Positions 53,037-64,000 of a DNA stretch of 64,000 nt are shown here, in pieces. The translations under genes were made by a program, and so were the position numbers. Within the stretch, counting starts at the first letter, position 1. Each line of letters starts with the position of its first letter. Source of the DNA: Scolanthus callimorphus (lineage: Eukaryota; Cnidaria; Anthozoa; Actiniaria; Edwardsiidae); the NCBI GenBank assembly GCA_033964015.1, contig CM066912.1, positions 33,031,086 through 33,095,085 on the forward strand. The letters run 5' to 3'. The notes under the pieces were generated by a model, which saw only the letters and a list, made by a program, of their open reading frames with translations, was not told the DNA's origin and made no database searches.

Positions 53037-56000
53037 GTTTTCTGATAATACCGTATGTTGTTTGCTAGGAATGTGTTAGCGAGTGGCTCAGCTGACCACT
53101 CTGTTATATTATGGGATATGGCCCAAGCACAGGCAGCCCATGTACTCAATCATCACAAAGATAAGGTGAGTCAGGTTTAGTCAGGAGGGGAGGGGAGGAG
53201 AGAGGAGCGTTACCACGCCATAGCATTGTGCCGGTGTCACGCACTCTCTCTTATTATCTTCAGTGCAAATCTTGTTAGCGGGATCTCTTGTATCTAAGAT
53301 GTAACTGTTGCTGAAGTCACGCATTCTCACTTTTATTCTGTTCAGTACAAAATTCGTTAGCATGATCTCTTGCAAATATAACTGTTGCCGGAGCCATTCA
53401 GTATTTTTCGGACGCAAGAGTTCAAACTTTTCAGTCCTTTACTAGCCAAGAGACCCATTTATCTCCGTATGATTATTGGCCATTTCAAACCATGTGATGT
53501 TTACCTGAAGAAAAATCATTTTCTTTCTGCATTTTCACGTGGATATGGAACCATTTCAAAAGATGAAAACATCACATAATTTGAAGTGTGTTCTACTGAC
53601 ACTCTAGACGTGTGACGTGTGATTCGCGTGACGTGTGATTCGCGTTACGTGATTCGCGTGATGTGTGATTCACATGACTTGTTACTCGCGTGACTTGTTA
53701 CTCGCGTGACGTGTGATTCGCGTGACGTGTGATTCGACGCGCGCGTGAGAATTGAACTATTGGATTCTAGTGGGTAACGCCCCAATTCCGACAGAACAGC
53801 AGGACTGCTTGCTCACTTTTGACATATTCTTGGCGAAAAGCATAAGCACCTACTGCATGCTCGCGAGAACATCATACTTTTGTCGACATGCCTTTTTTTG
53901 GTCTGGAAAATGCATGTCAAAACCACAGGCAGCCACGATGAATCACGTGGTACATGGAAACCCTGCCCATAATGCATTGCTTTGTTTTTTTTCTTCACAT
54001 GATTCATTAAGATCAAAAACTTTATTAATGCAAAGTAATTCTACTATTACGAGTTTTTTGCGCTTGTACAGCAAAATGCTCTAACCTTGTCGAGTCTCTG
54101 ATATCGAAATGCCGGCGACGCAGTGCATCATGGTCAGGGTGAGACAAATCCTTTAAAGCGTTTTAGAAAATAACACCTATGTTGTATTATGAATGTGCGC
54201 ATTCTGATTGGTTAAAAAGCGTGTTTGTAAGAGACCTGAGAAACACGATTGTCACGCAACGCTGTCGCGCGTGTGTATGTTATTTTCTAAAAGCAATAAA
54301 AATACTTTCTGCGTGCTCTCTGGTTTCTTACAAACACTCGGGGAATGTTGGTCGAACTGATAAAACTTGAAATTCGGCTCGTGTCTTTCAAGTTTAGATA
54401 AGTTCTCCCAACATCCCCCTCGTGTTTGTAAGAAAGCAGAGAGCACGCGAAAAGTACTTTTATTGCTTAAAAGTAATCGTCTCTTTCCCAGGTCCAGTCA
54501 CTTGAGTTCCATCCATATGAACCTCAAACTCTCCTTACAGGATCATTTGACAAGTACGTACATCTTTATATTCCCAAAGATAGTGTTTTTTTGTACTGCC
54601 ATATGATAGTGAAACGAGGACTTCATACTTAGGATGACAACTTGGATCCATCATCTTGGCTTTTCAGCATTTTTAGTCGTTTTAAACTACAACTGCTCGC
54701 AGGGGAGGCTCTGGGGACGTCCATTTGAGGGCCTTCGCTGATTGGCTGATTTTGAACGCTGGGCATGCGCAGAAAGGCGTTTCTCTCAACAGCTCTGTAT
54801 CAAATCTCGCGCGTGCATAAATGGCTGTCACCAGAGCCTTCACCAGCGCCAAGTGAATAGATATATTGTATGGTTCTTATATATACCAATGAGATTTTTA
54901 ATGGGCGATTTCAGCTATAAGCGCGCTCTTCTTTATTCAGAAATGCCAAAGCCATGTCCCACAACTACCAGAATGCAGCGCGCGCTTTTTTAACAGTTCG
55001 AGAAATCTCCCGAAATGCATCGCGCGCGTGCTGGAATCGTCCATTAAAGAAAAATAATAATAATAGTTTCTGGCGTCTTTGTGCCAACAATTCGCCTCGC
55101 TCATGCTCATAACACATCTTTCATTTTCAGAAAAGCTAAAGTGGTAGACTGTCGAAGTCCAGAGGTGAGTCAACATGACATGCATTTAACCAGAAACGGG
55201 GTATTGAACGCGCTCCCACAGTCGTTGCTAGGATCCAGTTCTTTCTAAATTAGAATGCGCGCAGGATTTTGCCAATCAGAAGGGTCAATTTTCAAAAAGG
55301 TGCGCGTTCTCGCTGATGGCGCGATGCGCGAGCATTCGATTCGCGCGCAACAACAGCATCAGCAACAACAGCATCAGCAACAACAGCAACAGCAACAACG
55401 GTAGCGCAGGGTTCAGTCCATCGCGCGCCAGATTTTCATTAATTTTTTTATATTTCTCCATTTTTTGTGTCGATAAAATGTTCGTAGTTTCAGGTTGCGG
55501 TCCCGTATACCAGTCCGGCTTTGCCTGAAACCCACTATAAATCTCTTCCTTTTTCTCAGATAACAGGTTAATTTTTGAACTATAGTGATATTAATTATAT
55601 AGCCAGCTCGAAATCCCATTGTGCCGGCAGATCGATTTTTCTTGAATCGTCCAATTATTTTTTAATTGGATCGCGCGCGCTCTAATTGGACAGTTCGCGC
55701 TAAAATTGGACAGATGAGATGAGAAATCGGGAAGGTTGCGTGGTGCAGATAGTTATATATACTAACTATCTGCACCACACAACCTTCACGATTTCTCATC
55801 TCAGCGCGTTTCTTTGCGTAATAACGTACAGATACTTGACAGCTATAGGGATATTAACTATCTCCGCCACGCAATCTTCACGATTACTCATCTCAAGAGT
55901 TTCTTTGCCTCCTAAATATTCACAGAGTAACGTCAAAACCTGGAAGTTTAACGGCGAAGTGGAGCGTGTCATATGGAATCATTTCCAGCCGTTCAATTTC

Positions 56001-59000
56001 CTGACGAGCACGGATAACGGGTTCGTCTACTCGTGTGATGTACGGACTGGCAGCCCTGTCTTCACACTGAACGCGCATGACAGCGCTATTGGAGGTACCC
56101 AAACATTGTCTAGTCGACAGAGCGCAAATTGCCAAACATAAAATGTCTAACTTCGCCATATTTCAAAATATAAGCTCAAGATTCCGTATACGAAGAGTTT
56201 CGGTGACCAAAAGCTTAATTCCGATTTTTAAAGAAATTTGAAGAATATGACTTTTAGGTATTGTCGAGCAAAGTTTACATAATTCCTTATCAAAGTACTA
56301 ATTCTCCCATCAAATGGCACTAGTGATCTACAGAAACAACTCAGAATTCTATGTACACTGTTATTATGCTCTAGAAAGAAAAAGAAACTGAAACGTGAAT
56401 TATATAGGCATTCTTAGGTAATATTTAACAGCTTTTGCTATTAAATTTCCAAGTTTGAAAACTGTTCAGCCTGATACGAAATTAAAAATGTCATTTCACA
56501 ATCCAATTCCATCCGCTCGATAGCACTCGAAAATACTCCAAATTTGTACTCATCTTGTAGCTGAAAGGTTATTTAACAAACCTAGACGATTATTTTGTTC
56601 AATTCTTGTGAATTTGACTGCATTTAAGGTACCTAAGTTAACCCTTAAATCGAGTAAAATGGTGACAGTGCCCCTTTAAATTCACACCTATGCTTTACTG
56701 AACGTACATCAAAGGCTGATCGAGATTATGTGTGTTGTTGTCAGGTCTCTCTCTAAGCTCGCAAGTCCCTGACTGTCTTCTTACAGCATCTGCTGACGGA
56801 ACAGTAAAAGTATGGGATCTCAAGGTATGACTAGAAGTAGTATATCAAACACGAGACAGAGTGTTTCCAAACTCTGAGATGTTGGACGATCAAACCGGCA
56901 TACAATATCACGCTTACGGCACCTAGGGACTGGGCTAGCAGGATCTGTATAGTAATATATCAAACACGAGACAGAGTGTTTCCAAACACTAGGAAATGGA
57001 TCGATTAAACCGGCATACAATATCACGCTTACGGCACCTAGGGACTGGGCTAGCAGGATCTGTATAGAAATATATCAAACATGAGGCAGAGTGTTTCCAA
57101 ACACTGGGCAGTGGGACGATCAAACCGGCATACAATATCACGCTTACGGCTCTTAGGGACTGGGTTAGCAGGATCTGTATAGTAATATATCAAACATGAG
57201 ACAGAGTGTTTCCAAACACTGGGCAGTGGGCGATCAAACACAAACAGGCCTACAATGTCACGCTCACGGCACCTAGGGACTGGGCTAGCAGGATCTGTAT
57301 AGTAATATATCAAACATGAGACAGAGTGTTTCCAAACACTAGGAAATGGATCGATTAAACCAGCATACAATATCACGCTTACGGCACCTAGGGACTGGGC
57401 TAGCAGGATCTGTATAGTAATATATCAAACACGAGACCGAGTGTTTCCAAACACTGGGCAGTGGGACGATCAAACTGGCATACAATATCACGCTTACGGC
57501 ACCTAGGGACTGGGCTAGCAGGATCTGTATAGTAATATATCAAACACGAGACAGAGTGTTTCCAAACACTGGGCAGTGGGCGATCAAACCGGCATACAAT
57601 ATCACACCTACGGCACCTAGGGACTGGGCTAGCAGGATCTGTATAGTAATATATCAAACACGAGACAGAGTGTTTCCAAACACTGGGCAGTGGGACGATC
57701 AAACCGGCATACAATATTCACGCTTACGGCACTTATGGACTGAACTAACAGGATCTTTATAGTAATATATCAAACATGAGACAGAGTATTTCCAAACACG
57801 GGGAAGTGAGTCGATCAAACCAGCATACAATATCACGCTTACGGCACCTAGGGACTGGGCTAGCAGGATCTGTATAGTAATATATCAAACATGAGACAGA
57901 GTGTTTCCAAACACTGGGCAGTGGGACGATCAAACCGGCATACAATATCACGCTTACGGCACCTAGGGACTGGGCTAGCAGGATCTGTATAGTAATATAT
58001 CAAACATGAGACAGAGTGTTTCCAAACACTGGGCAGTGGGACGATCAAACCGGCATACAATATTCACGCTTACGGCACTTATGGACTGAACTAACAGGAT
58101 CTTTATAGTAATATATCAAACATGAGACAGAGTATTCCAAACACGGGGAAGTGAGTCGATCAAACAGGCGTACAATATCACGCTTACGGCACCTAGGGAC
58201 TGGGCTGGCAGGATCTGTATAGTAATATATATCAAACATGAGACAGAGTGTTTCCAAACACTGGGCAGTGGGACGATCAAACCAGCATACAATATCACGC
58301 TTACGGCACCTAGGGACTGGGCTAGCAGGATCTGTATAGTAATATATCAAACATGAGACAGAGTGTTTCCAAACACTGGGCAGTGGGACGATCAAACCAG
58401 CATACAATATCACGCTTACGGCACCTAGGGACTGGGCTAGCAGGATCTGTATAGTAATATATCAAACACGAGACAGAGTGCTTCCAAACACTGGGCAGTG
58501 GGACGATCAAACTGGCATACAATATCACGCTTACGGCACCTAGGGACTGGGCTAGCAGGATCTGTATAGTAATATATCAAACACGAGACAGAGTGCTTCC
58601 AAACACTGGGCAGTGGGACGATCAAACTGGCATACAATATCACGCTTACGGCACCTAGGGACTGGGCTAGCAGGATCTGTATAGTAATATATCAAACACG
58701 AGACAGAGTGCTTCCAAACACTGGGCAGTGGGCGATCAAACACAAACAGGCCTACAATGTCACGCGTACGGCACCTAGGGACTGGGCTAGCAGGATCTGT
58801 ATAGTAATATATCAAACATGAGACAGAGGGTTTCCAAACACTAGGAAATGGGTCGATCAAACACAAACAGGCATACAATATCACGCTTACGGCACCTAGG
58901 GACTGGGCTAGCAGGATCTGTATAGTAATATATCAAACACGAGACAGAGTGCTTCCAAACACTGGGCAGTGGGCGATCAAACACAAACAGGCCTACAATG

Positions 59001-62000
59001 TCACGCGTACGGCACCTAGGGACTGGGCTAGCAGGATCTGTATAGTAATATATCAAACATGAGACAGAGGGTTTCCAAACACTAGGAAATGGGTCGATCA
59101 AACACAAACAGGCATACAATATCACGCTTACGGCACCTAGGGACTGGGCTAGCAGGATCTGTATAGTAATATATCAAACACGAGACAGAGTGTTTCCAAA
59201 CACTGGGCAGTGGGTCGATCAAACACAAACAGGCATACAATATCACGCTTACGGCACCTAGGGACTGGGCTAGCAGGATCTGTATAGTAATATATATCAA
59301 ACACGAGACAGAGTGCTTCCAAACACTGGGCAGTGGGCGATCAAACACAAACAGGCCTACAATGTCACGCGTACGGCACCTAGGGACTGGGCTAGCAGGA
59401 TCTGTATAGTAATATATCAAACATGAGACAGAGGGTTTCCAAACACTAGGAAATGGGTCGATCAAACACAAACAGGCATACAATATCACGCTTACGGCAC
59501 CTAGGGACTGGGCTAGCAGGATCTGTATAGTAATATATCAAACACGAGACAGAGTGTTTCCAAACACTGGGCAGTGGGTCGATCAAACACAAACAGGCAT
59601 ACAATATCACGCTTACGGCACCTAGGGACTGGGCTAGCAGGATCTGTATAGTAATATATCAAACACGAGACAGAGTGCTTCCAAACACTGGGCAGTGGGC
59701 GATCAAACACAAACAGGCCTACAATATCACGCTCACGGCACCTAGGGACTGGGCTAGCAGGATCTGTATAGTAATATATCAAACATGAGACAGAGTGTTT
59801 CTAAACACTAGGAAATGGGTCGATCAAACACAAACAGGCATACAATATCACGCTTACGGCACCTAGGGACTGGGCTAGCAGGATCTGTATAGTAATATAT
59901 CAAACATGAGGCAGAGTTTTTTATTACGATTTCCAAACACTGGGCAGTGGGACGATCAAACCGGCATACAATATCACGCTTACGGCACCTAGGGACTGGG
60001 CTAGCAGGATCTGTATAGTAATATATCAAACACGAGACAGAGTGTTTCCAAACACTGGGCAGTGGGACGATCAAACTGGCATACAATATCACACCTACGG
60101 CACCTAGGGACTGGGCTAGCAGGATCTGTATAGTAATATATCAAACATGAGGCAGAGTTTTTTATTACGATTTCCAAACACTGGGCAGTGGGACGATCAA
60201 ACTGGCATACAATATCACGCTTACGGCACCTAGGGACTGGGCTAGCAGGATCTGTATAGTAATATATCAAACACGAGACAGAGTGTTTCCAAACACTGGG
60301 CAGTGGGACGATCAAACTGGCATACAATATCACGCTTACGGCACCTAGGGACTGGGCTAGCAGGATCTGTATAGTAATATATCAAACATGAGGCAGAGTT
60401 TTTTATTACGATTTCCAAACACTGGGCAGTGGGACGATCAAACTGGCATACAATATCACGCTTACGGCACCTAGGGACTGGGCTAGCAGGATCTGTTTAG
60501 TACCGTACCGCTCTCGAGTAACGTAACATTATACTCGCGAGCCGCGAGTCAAAAGTCAACACTCGAAAGACTCGCGGCTCGCGAGTAATTTTATAATGAG
60601 GAGCTCATTAAACAAGTTCACTCGATCCACTCGAAATGCGTTTGCTCGCGAGTCTTGCGAGTGTAGGAAATTTACAGGCGAAGATCAACCCATCTAAATC
60701 CGATAGAATTGTTCAGAAGGGCTGTGAACGCTTTCAGCGAGCGATTCTTTTCATGTTACAAAACTAGAATTTCGCAAGAATTTCCAGACTACCGTAACGT
60801 TAAAAGATATAGCTACCGTACAAACTAATAAAAGTAATATTTGAAGCGTTCTTCACACGTAAGTTTTGTGGGGTCTATTTTCGAAGCGAGCGCAAAACTT
60901 CGAAGTTTAGGTTTGAATTTGTGTCCGACCTTCAACAAACTTAGCGTAGCGACGAGACGCTAAAGTATCCGTGAAATGTTTCGCTGGTTTTTCTTTCCTA
61001 GTAATAAAACACTAAATAATAACTATGAAATAATTAAAGTACTATAGGTAAGCTTTCTTCTTTCCTAAGTTTTGTGGGGTTTATTTATGAAGCGAGCGAG
61101 AAAACTTGGAAGTTTACTGTGGGTTCGTGCCCGGCCTTCGTGCTCGGTAATCAACGAACTAGTGAAAACACGCTAGAATATAGGTGAACTGTTTCGCCGA
61201 TACCGGTAGTAATACAACACTCAGTAATAACTATGAAAGTACTATAGGTAGCTTTCTTCTTTCGTAAGTTTTGTGGGGTTTATTTACGAAGCGAGCGAGA
61301 AAACCAGGAAGACTTCAAGGCTTTTGAATTCGTTCTATCGGCATTCAACAAACTTAGGTGTTATTTTAGCGACAAGACGCTAAAAGTATCTGTGAAATGT
61401 TTCACCGGTTTCCTTTCTTGAAAATAAAACACTAAATAATAACTATGACATAATTAAAGTACTTTACTTTAATATGCTTTCTTCTGGCGTAAGTTTTGTG
61501 TATTTTATTTAAGAAGCGAGCGCGAAAACTTCGAAGTTTATGTTTGCAACAAACTTAGTGACAAGACGCTCAAATCGTAGAATGTTTCGCCGGTTTTCTT
61601 TCCTAGTAATAAAACACTAAATAATAACTATGAAATAACTGAAGTACTATAGGTAAGCTCTCTTCTTTTGTAAGTTTTGTGGGGTTTATTTACGAAGCGA
61701 GTGAGAAAACTTCGAAGTTTACCGTAGGTTTGAATTCTTGCTTGGACTTTTCGGCGACAACGAGACGCTAAAACATAAACTTAAATTATGCGCCTGCTCG
61801 CGAATCTTCGAGTGCAGGAAATTTACAGGCAAAGATCAGCCCGTCCAAACCGGTAGAATTGTTTATTATTTCAGAAGGGCTTGTGATCGTTTTCAGCGAT
61901 GGATTCAGCGAAGTCTAGAGAAGTACAGCGCCATAATTCTTAAACGCATATTTGTGTTTGGAGTCTGACTAGAGTGATAAACACAACATGGCGCTGAACA

Positions 62001-63134
62001 AAATTTCCGGCGTCTTCTTTAATAATAGCTTGATAAGAACACGCCACTTTTTCGTTTGAAGCTAGTATGATATTTTTATTTCAAGAACTTCTTTTAAACT
62101 GAAACTTAAGATTGAAAGAAGTATATACGGGTGGTCTTCTTTTCTGAACCAGTTCGCGATCTTCCTTGTAGTTTCGGTACGATGTTTGGGCGATGTTTTT
62201 GCTTTGGGCGTTCATCGATAAAGTTTACTCGTTTGAACCTAGAGCCGCCAGTCACTCGCAAAATGCGAGTGACTTTTTACATATCATGAATATTCCAATG
62301 GAAAAATACTCGCGAGCCGCGAGTCTTTCGAGTCTAGAATTTTCACTCGCGACTCGCGATTGGAGGTTACGTTACTCGAGAGCGGTACGGTAATATATCA
62401 AACACGAGACAGAGTGTTTCCAAACACTGGGCAGTGGGACGATCAAACTGGCATACAATATCACGCTTACGGCACCTAGGGACTGGGCTAGCAGGATCTG
62501 TATAGTAATATATCAAACACGAGACAGAGTGTTTCCAAACACTGGGCAGTGGGACGATCAAACTGGCATACAATATCACGCTTACGGCACCTAGGGACTG
62601 AGCTAGCAGGATCTGTATAGTAATATATCAAACACGAGACAGAGTGTTTCCAAACACTGGGCAGTGGGACGATCAAACTGGCATACAATATCACGCTTAC
62701 GGCACTTATGGACTGAACTAACAGGATCTTTATAGTAATATATCAAACATGAGACAGAGTATTTCCAAACACTGGGCAGTGGGCGATCAAACACAAACAG
62801 GCCTACAATATCACGCTTACGGCACCTAGGGACTGGGCTAGCAGGATCTGTATAGTAATATATCAAACACGAGACAGAGTGTTTCCAAACTCTGGGCAGT
62901 GGGACGATCAAACTGGCATACAATATCACGCTTACGGCACCTAGGGACTGGGCTAGAAGGATCCGTAAAGTAATATATCAAACATGAGACAGAGAGTTAC
63001 ATCAGGATTTCCTAAGCGAGAAGTGGGCCGAGGTTTTGTAACTGTTTTTCATTGTGCTCTATTGTAATAGTTGTTTCATTTCTCGATTTCAGGATAATAA
63101 ACCATCGTTTATCATGTCCCGGGATATGCAGATG
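45390..63134 (+). CDS. PWP1: PWP1 homologue (WD-repeat ribosome-biogenesis factor), 14 exons, 3' end beyond window
   Basis: Exons: 45390-45446, 45919-45977, 46613-46785, 46997-47082, 49314-49413, 50078-50188, 50835-50950, 52275-52348, 53069-53165, 54492-54553, 55131-55164, 55926-56094, 56745-56824 and 63093-63134. Phases all join, giving exactly 420 codons so far. Human PWP1 is ~501 residues, so about 80 are missing to the right. The start MITCTAWVKRGAAKETPDK matches the family N-terminus. Then come an acidic/Lys-rich stretch (exon 3) and LTYYASNKEDPY. The WD-repeat propeller follows: EEEDNYYVHHDILMESFPL, AVGTMEPHIDIWDLDVID, AGHSDAVLDLSWN, LASGSADHSVILWD, QSLEFHPYEPQTLLTGSFD, WNHFQPFNFLTSTDNGFVYS and LLTASADGTVKVWD. 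PWP1 is a nucleolar protein linked to rRNA transcription and 60S assembly. Introns 4, 13 and 14 are dominated by repeats. Confidence 0.94.
46105..46532. mobile_element. TIR element with ATGCACTAGTCATTTG ends, PWP1 intron 2
   Basis: ATGCACTAGTCATTTGTTTA with ACCGACCCCCAACCCCCG at the left is mirrored by CGGGGGTTGGGGGTCAGT and CAAATGACTAGTGCAT at the right; ~428 bases. It shares terminal bases with 39191-39716. Confidence 0.8.
47240..49155. mobile_element. ~1.9-kb TIR element filling most of PWP1 intron 4
   Basis: TACCCGTACGAAAGTTTTGA at the left and ACATTTTCGTGCGGGTA at the right are inverted ends. Near both ends are many short repeats on the theme GCCTGACA / TGTCAGGC and GAGCAGGAC / GTCCTGCTC, which give extended imperfect pairing. 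No transposase frame was seen. Confidence 0.7.
51279..51535. mobile_element. TIR element, PWP1 intron 7
   Basis: GAGCAGTTTTCACATGACTG-TC is mirrored by GACAGTCATGTGAATACCGC-TC over ~255 bases. The interior has several CCAAT/ATTGG motifs. Confidence 0.7.
51730..51949. mobile_element. TIR element with AAGCCTGGTGCACACT ends, PWP1 intron 7
   Basis: AAGCCTGGTGCACACTAGCG-ACATAACGACAT is mirrored by ATGTCGTTATGTCGCAAGTG-TGCACCAGGCTT. Arms are ~32 bases with one or two mismatches; total ~219 bases. Confidence 0.8.
52455..52555. repeat. ~12-bp tandem array GCGTCCTGCGCTT
   Basis: About eight imperfect units of CGCTTGCGTCYTG, in PWP1 intron 8. Confidence 0.8.
52985..53034. repeat. (ATT)n microsatellite
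   Basis: Around 16 perfect TTA units ~35 bases before PWP1 exon 9, with a GCGCTATATAAATTATTATT tail just before it. Confidence 0.9.
53600..53745. repeat. ~17-bp tandem array GTGACGTGTGATTCGC
   Basis: About eight to nine degenerate units in PWP1 intron 9. Confidence 0.8.
54692..55045. mobile_element. Family A copy (inverted) followed by family B copy, PWP1 intron 10
   Basis: Part one (54692-54850) is family A in the opposite orientation to 16745-16970 and lacks one end. Part two (54903-55045) is family B with GATTTCAGCTATAAGCGCGC, TTCTTTATTCAGAAATGCC and GGAATCGTCCATT. Confidence 0.65.
55345..55402. repeat. CAACAGCATCAG short tandem repeat
   Basis: A patch of CAACAG/CATCAG triplet-pair repeats in PWP1 intron 11. 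It would code poly-Gln/Asn/Ser in some frames, but it is inside an intron. Confidence 0.75.
55705..55803. repeat. Near-perfect palindrome, PWP1 intron 11
   Basis: Arms of ~44 bases (AGATGAGATGAGAAATCGGG ... GATAGTTA) meet at a TATATAC centre. A third, single copy of the arm occurs at ~55848-55905, just before exon 12. Confidence 0.75.
56825..60500. repeat. 115-127-bp satellite array, ~31 units, PWP1 intron 13
   Basis: The array starts at the exon 13 donor (56824/56825). Basic unit 115 bases: AATATATCAAACACGAGACA, GTGTTTCCAAACACTGGGCA, CATACAATATCACGCTTACG, GGCACCTAGGGACTGGGCTA, GCAGGATCTGTATAGT. Variants: a ~120-base form with ATCAAACACAAACAGGC (mostly 57185-59830) and a ~127-base form with TTTTTTATTACGA (59888, 60130 and 60370). 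The variants alternate in ordered blocks (higher-order repeats). Minus-strand frames stay open across several units but differ in frame between 115- and 120-base units, so they are not coding. Confidence 0.95.
60503..62390. mobile_element. 1,888-base TIR element inserted at TA inside the satellite
   Basis: Perfect 25-base ends (CCGTACCGCTCTCGAGTAAC-GTAAC) are inverted at 62366-62390. TA flanks both sides (60501-60502 and 62391-62392), and the satellite resumes exactly. One TA at the same place in ordinary units shows this is a target-site duplication, as in Tc1/mariner-type elements. Subterminal ACTCGCGAGCCGCGAGTC palindromes occur at both ends. The interior holds about five ~200-base direct repeats beginning TAAGTTTTGTGGGGTTTATT. 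No transposase, so non-autonomous. Confidence 0.9.
62391..62990. repeat. Continuation of the 115-bp satellite, ~5 units
   Basis: Same unit as 56825-60500, resuming after the inserted element and decaying near 62990, about 100 bases before PWP1 exon 14. Confidence 0.95.
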
Positions 63135-64000
63135 GTAAGACCTCTCACTGTAACTCACTTGGTCAGACCTCTCACTGTAACTCACTTGGTCAGACCTCTC
63201 ACTGTATCTCATTTGGTCAGACCTCTCACTGTAACTCACTTGGTCAGACCTCTCACTGTAACTCACTTGGTCAGACCTCTCACTGTAACTCACTTGGTCA
63301 GACCTCTCACTGTAACTCACTTGGTCAGACCTCTCACTGTAACTCACTTGGTCAGACCTCTCACTGTAACTCACTTGGTCAGACCTCTCACTGTAACTCA
63401 CTTGGTCAGACCTCTCACTGTAACTCACTTGGTCAGACCTCTCACTGTAACTCACTTGGTCAGACCTCTCACTGTAACTCACTTGGTCAGACCTCTCACT
63501 GTAACTCATTTGGTGAGACCTCTCACTGTAACTCACTTGGTCAGACCTCTCACTGTAACTCACTTGGTCTGACCTCTCACTGTATCTCACTTGGTCAGAC
63601 CTCTCACTGTAACTCACTTGGTCAGACCTCTCACTGTAACTCACTTGGTCAGACTTCTCACTGTAACTCACTTGGTCAGACCTCTCACTGTAACTCACTT
63701 GGTCAGACCTCTCACTGTAACTCACTTGGTCAGACCTCTCACTGTATCTCATTTGGTCAGACCTCTCACTGTAACTCACTTGGTCAGACCTCTCACTGTA
63801 ACTCACTTGGTCAGACCTCTCACTGTAACTCACTTGGTCAGTCCTCTCACTGTAACTCACTTGGTCAGACCTCTCACTGTAACTCACTTGGTCAGACCTC
63901 TCACTGTAACTCACTTGGTCAGACCTCTCACTGTAACTCACTTGGTCAGACCTCTCACTGTAACTCACTTGGTCAGACCTCTCACTGTATCTCATTTGGT
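63135..64000. repeat. 27-bp minisatellite, at least 32 units, PWP1 intron 14
   Basis: Unit GGTCAGACCTCTCACTGTAA-CTCACTT, almost invariant, running off the right edge. The first unit contains the exon 14 splice donor (GGTAAGACC instead of GGTCAGACC). Because 27 is divisible by three, both strands stay open, which gives long spurious frames. Confidence 0.95.

Noticed and set aside
53000..53149. Minus-strand frame with a poly-Asn run
   Set aside because: It is the (ATT)n microsatellite before PWP1 exon 9.
56825..60500. Many minus-strand frames of ~60-135 residues with a repeated VWKHSVSCLIYYYTDPASP motif
   Set aside because: They are translations of the satellite. Frames shift between 115- and 120-base units and end at random, and there is no splice or start logic.
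63012..63995. Long minus-strand open frame of YSERSDQVS repeats, and its plus-strand counterpart
   Set aside because: It is the 27-base minisatellite read in frame. The unit length is divisible by three and has no stops, and the region is PWP1 intron 14.

Overview
The window looks like intron-rich animal nuclear DNA packed with non-autonomous transposons, foldback elements, homopolymer G/C tracts and tandem repeats. The gene set (ALDH16A1 with an intact active site, a BTBD10/KCTD20 orthologue, a DNAJB6-like co-chaperone, a secreted hyaluronidase, PWP1 and a WAP-domain gene) and the style of the repeats suggest a cnidarian, probably an anthozoan such as a stony coral or sea anemone. The species is an inference; no marker gene settles it. 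There is no sign of prokaryotic or viral gene organisation, and I saw no convincing tRNA, rRNA or CRISPR.

Layout, left to right. About 2.5-2.9 kb (+): two exons of a WAP-domain secreted protein, with a possible last exon near 5.3 kb. 5.87-18.98 kb (+): a complete 12-exon ALDH16A1. 19-26 kb: no gene; an almost continuous stack of repeats, including a ~3.7 kb foldback element with smaller elements nested in it. 25.98-31.63 kb (-): a complete 8-exon BTBD10/KCTD20 homologue, head to head with a single-exon DNAJB gene at 32.39-33.14 kb (+). 35.12-45.00 kb (-): a complete 4-exon hyaluronidase with an ~8 kb first intron full of repeats, head to head with PWP1 (45.39 kb to beyond the right edge, +), of which 14 exons are visible.

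The reading frames were rebuilt by joining GT/AG exons with matching phases and comparing them with what I know of the families. ALDH16A1, BTBD10/KCTD20 and hyaluronidase are complete; PWP1 lacks only its C-terminus. Three single-base indels break otherwise conserved coding sequence: one in ALDH16A1 exon 2 and two compensating ones in the DNAJB gene. All sit in homopolymer runs, so consensus errors are the first suspect.

The most unusual feature is the intron structure. In four introns of three genes a tandem array starts at, or within about 45 bases of, the 5' splice site: ALDH16A1 intron 9, hyaluronidase intron 1, and PWP1 introns 13 and 14. In PWP1 intron 14 the splice donor lies inside the first repeat unit. 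PWP1 intron 13 holds ~36 copies of a 115-127 bp satellite with higher-order structure, split by a 1.9 kb TA-flanked terminal-inverted-repeat element. Other arrays carry regulatory-looking motifs in every unit: paired CRE palindromes, inverted CCAAT boxes, and direct repeats of the nuclear-receptor half-site AGGTCA.
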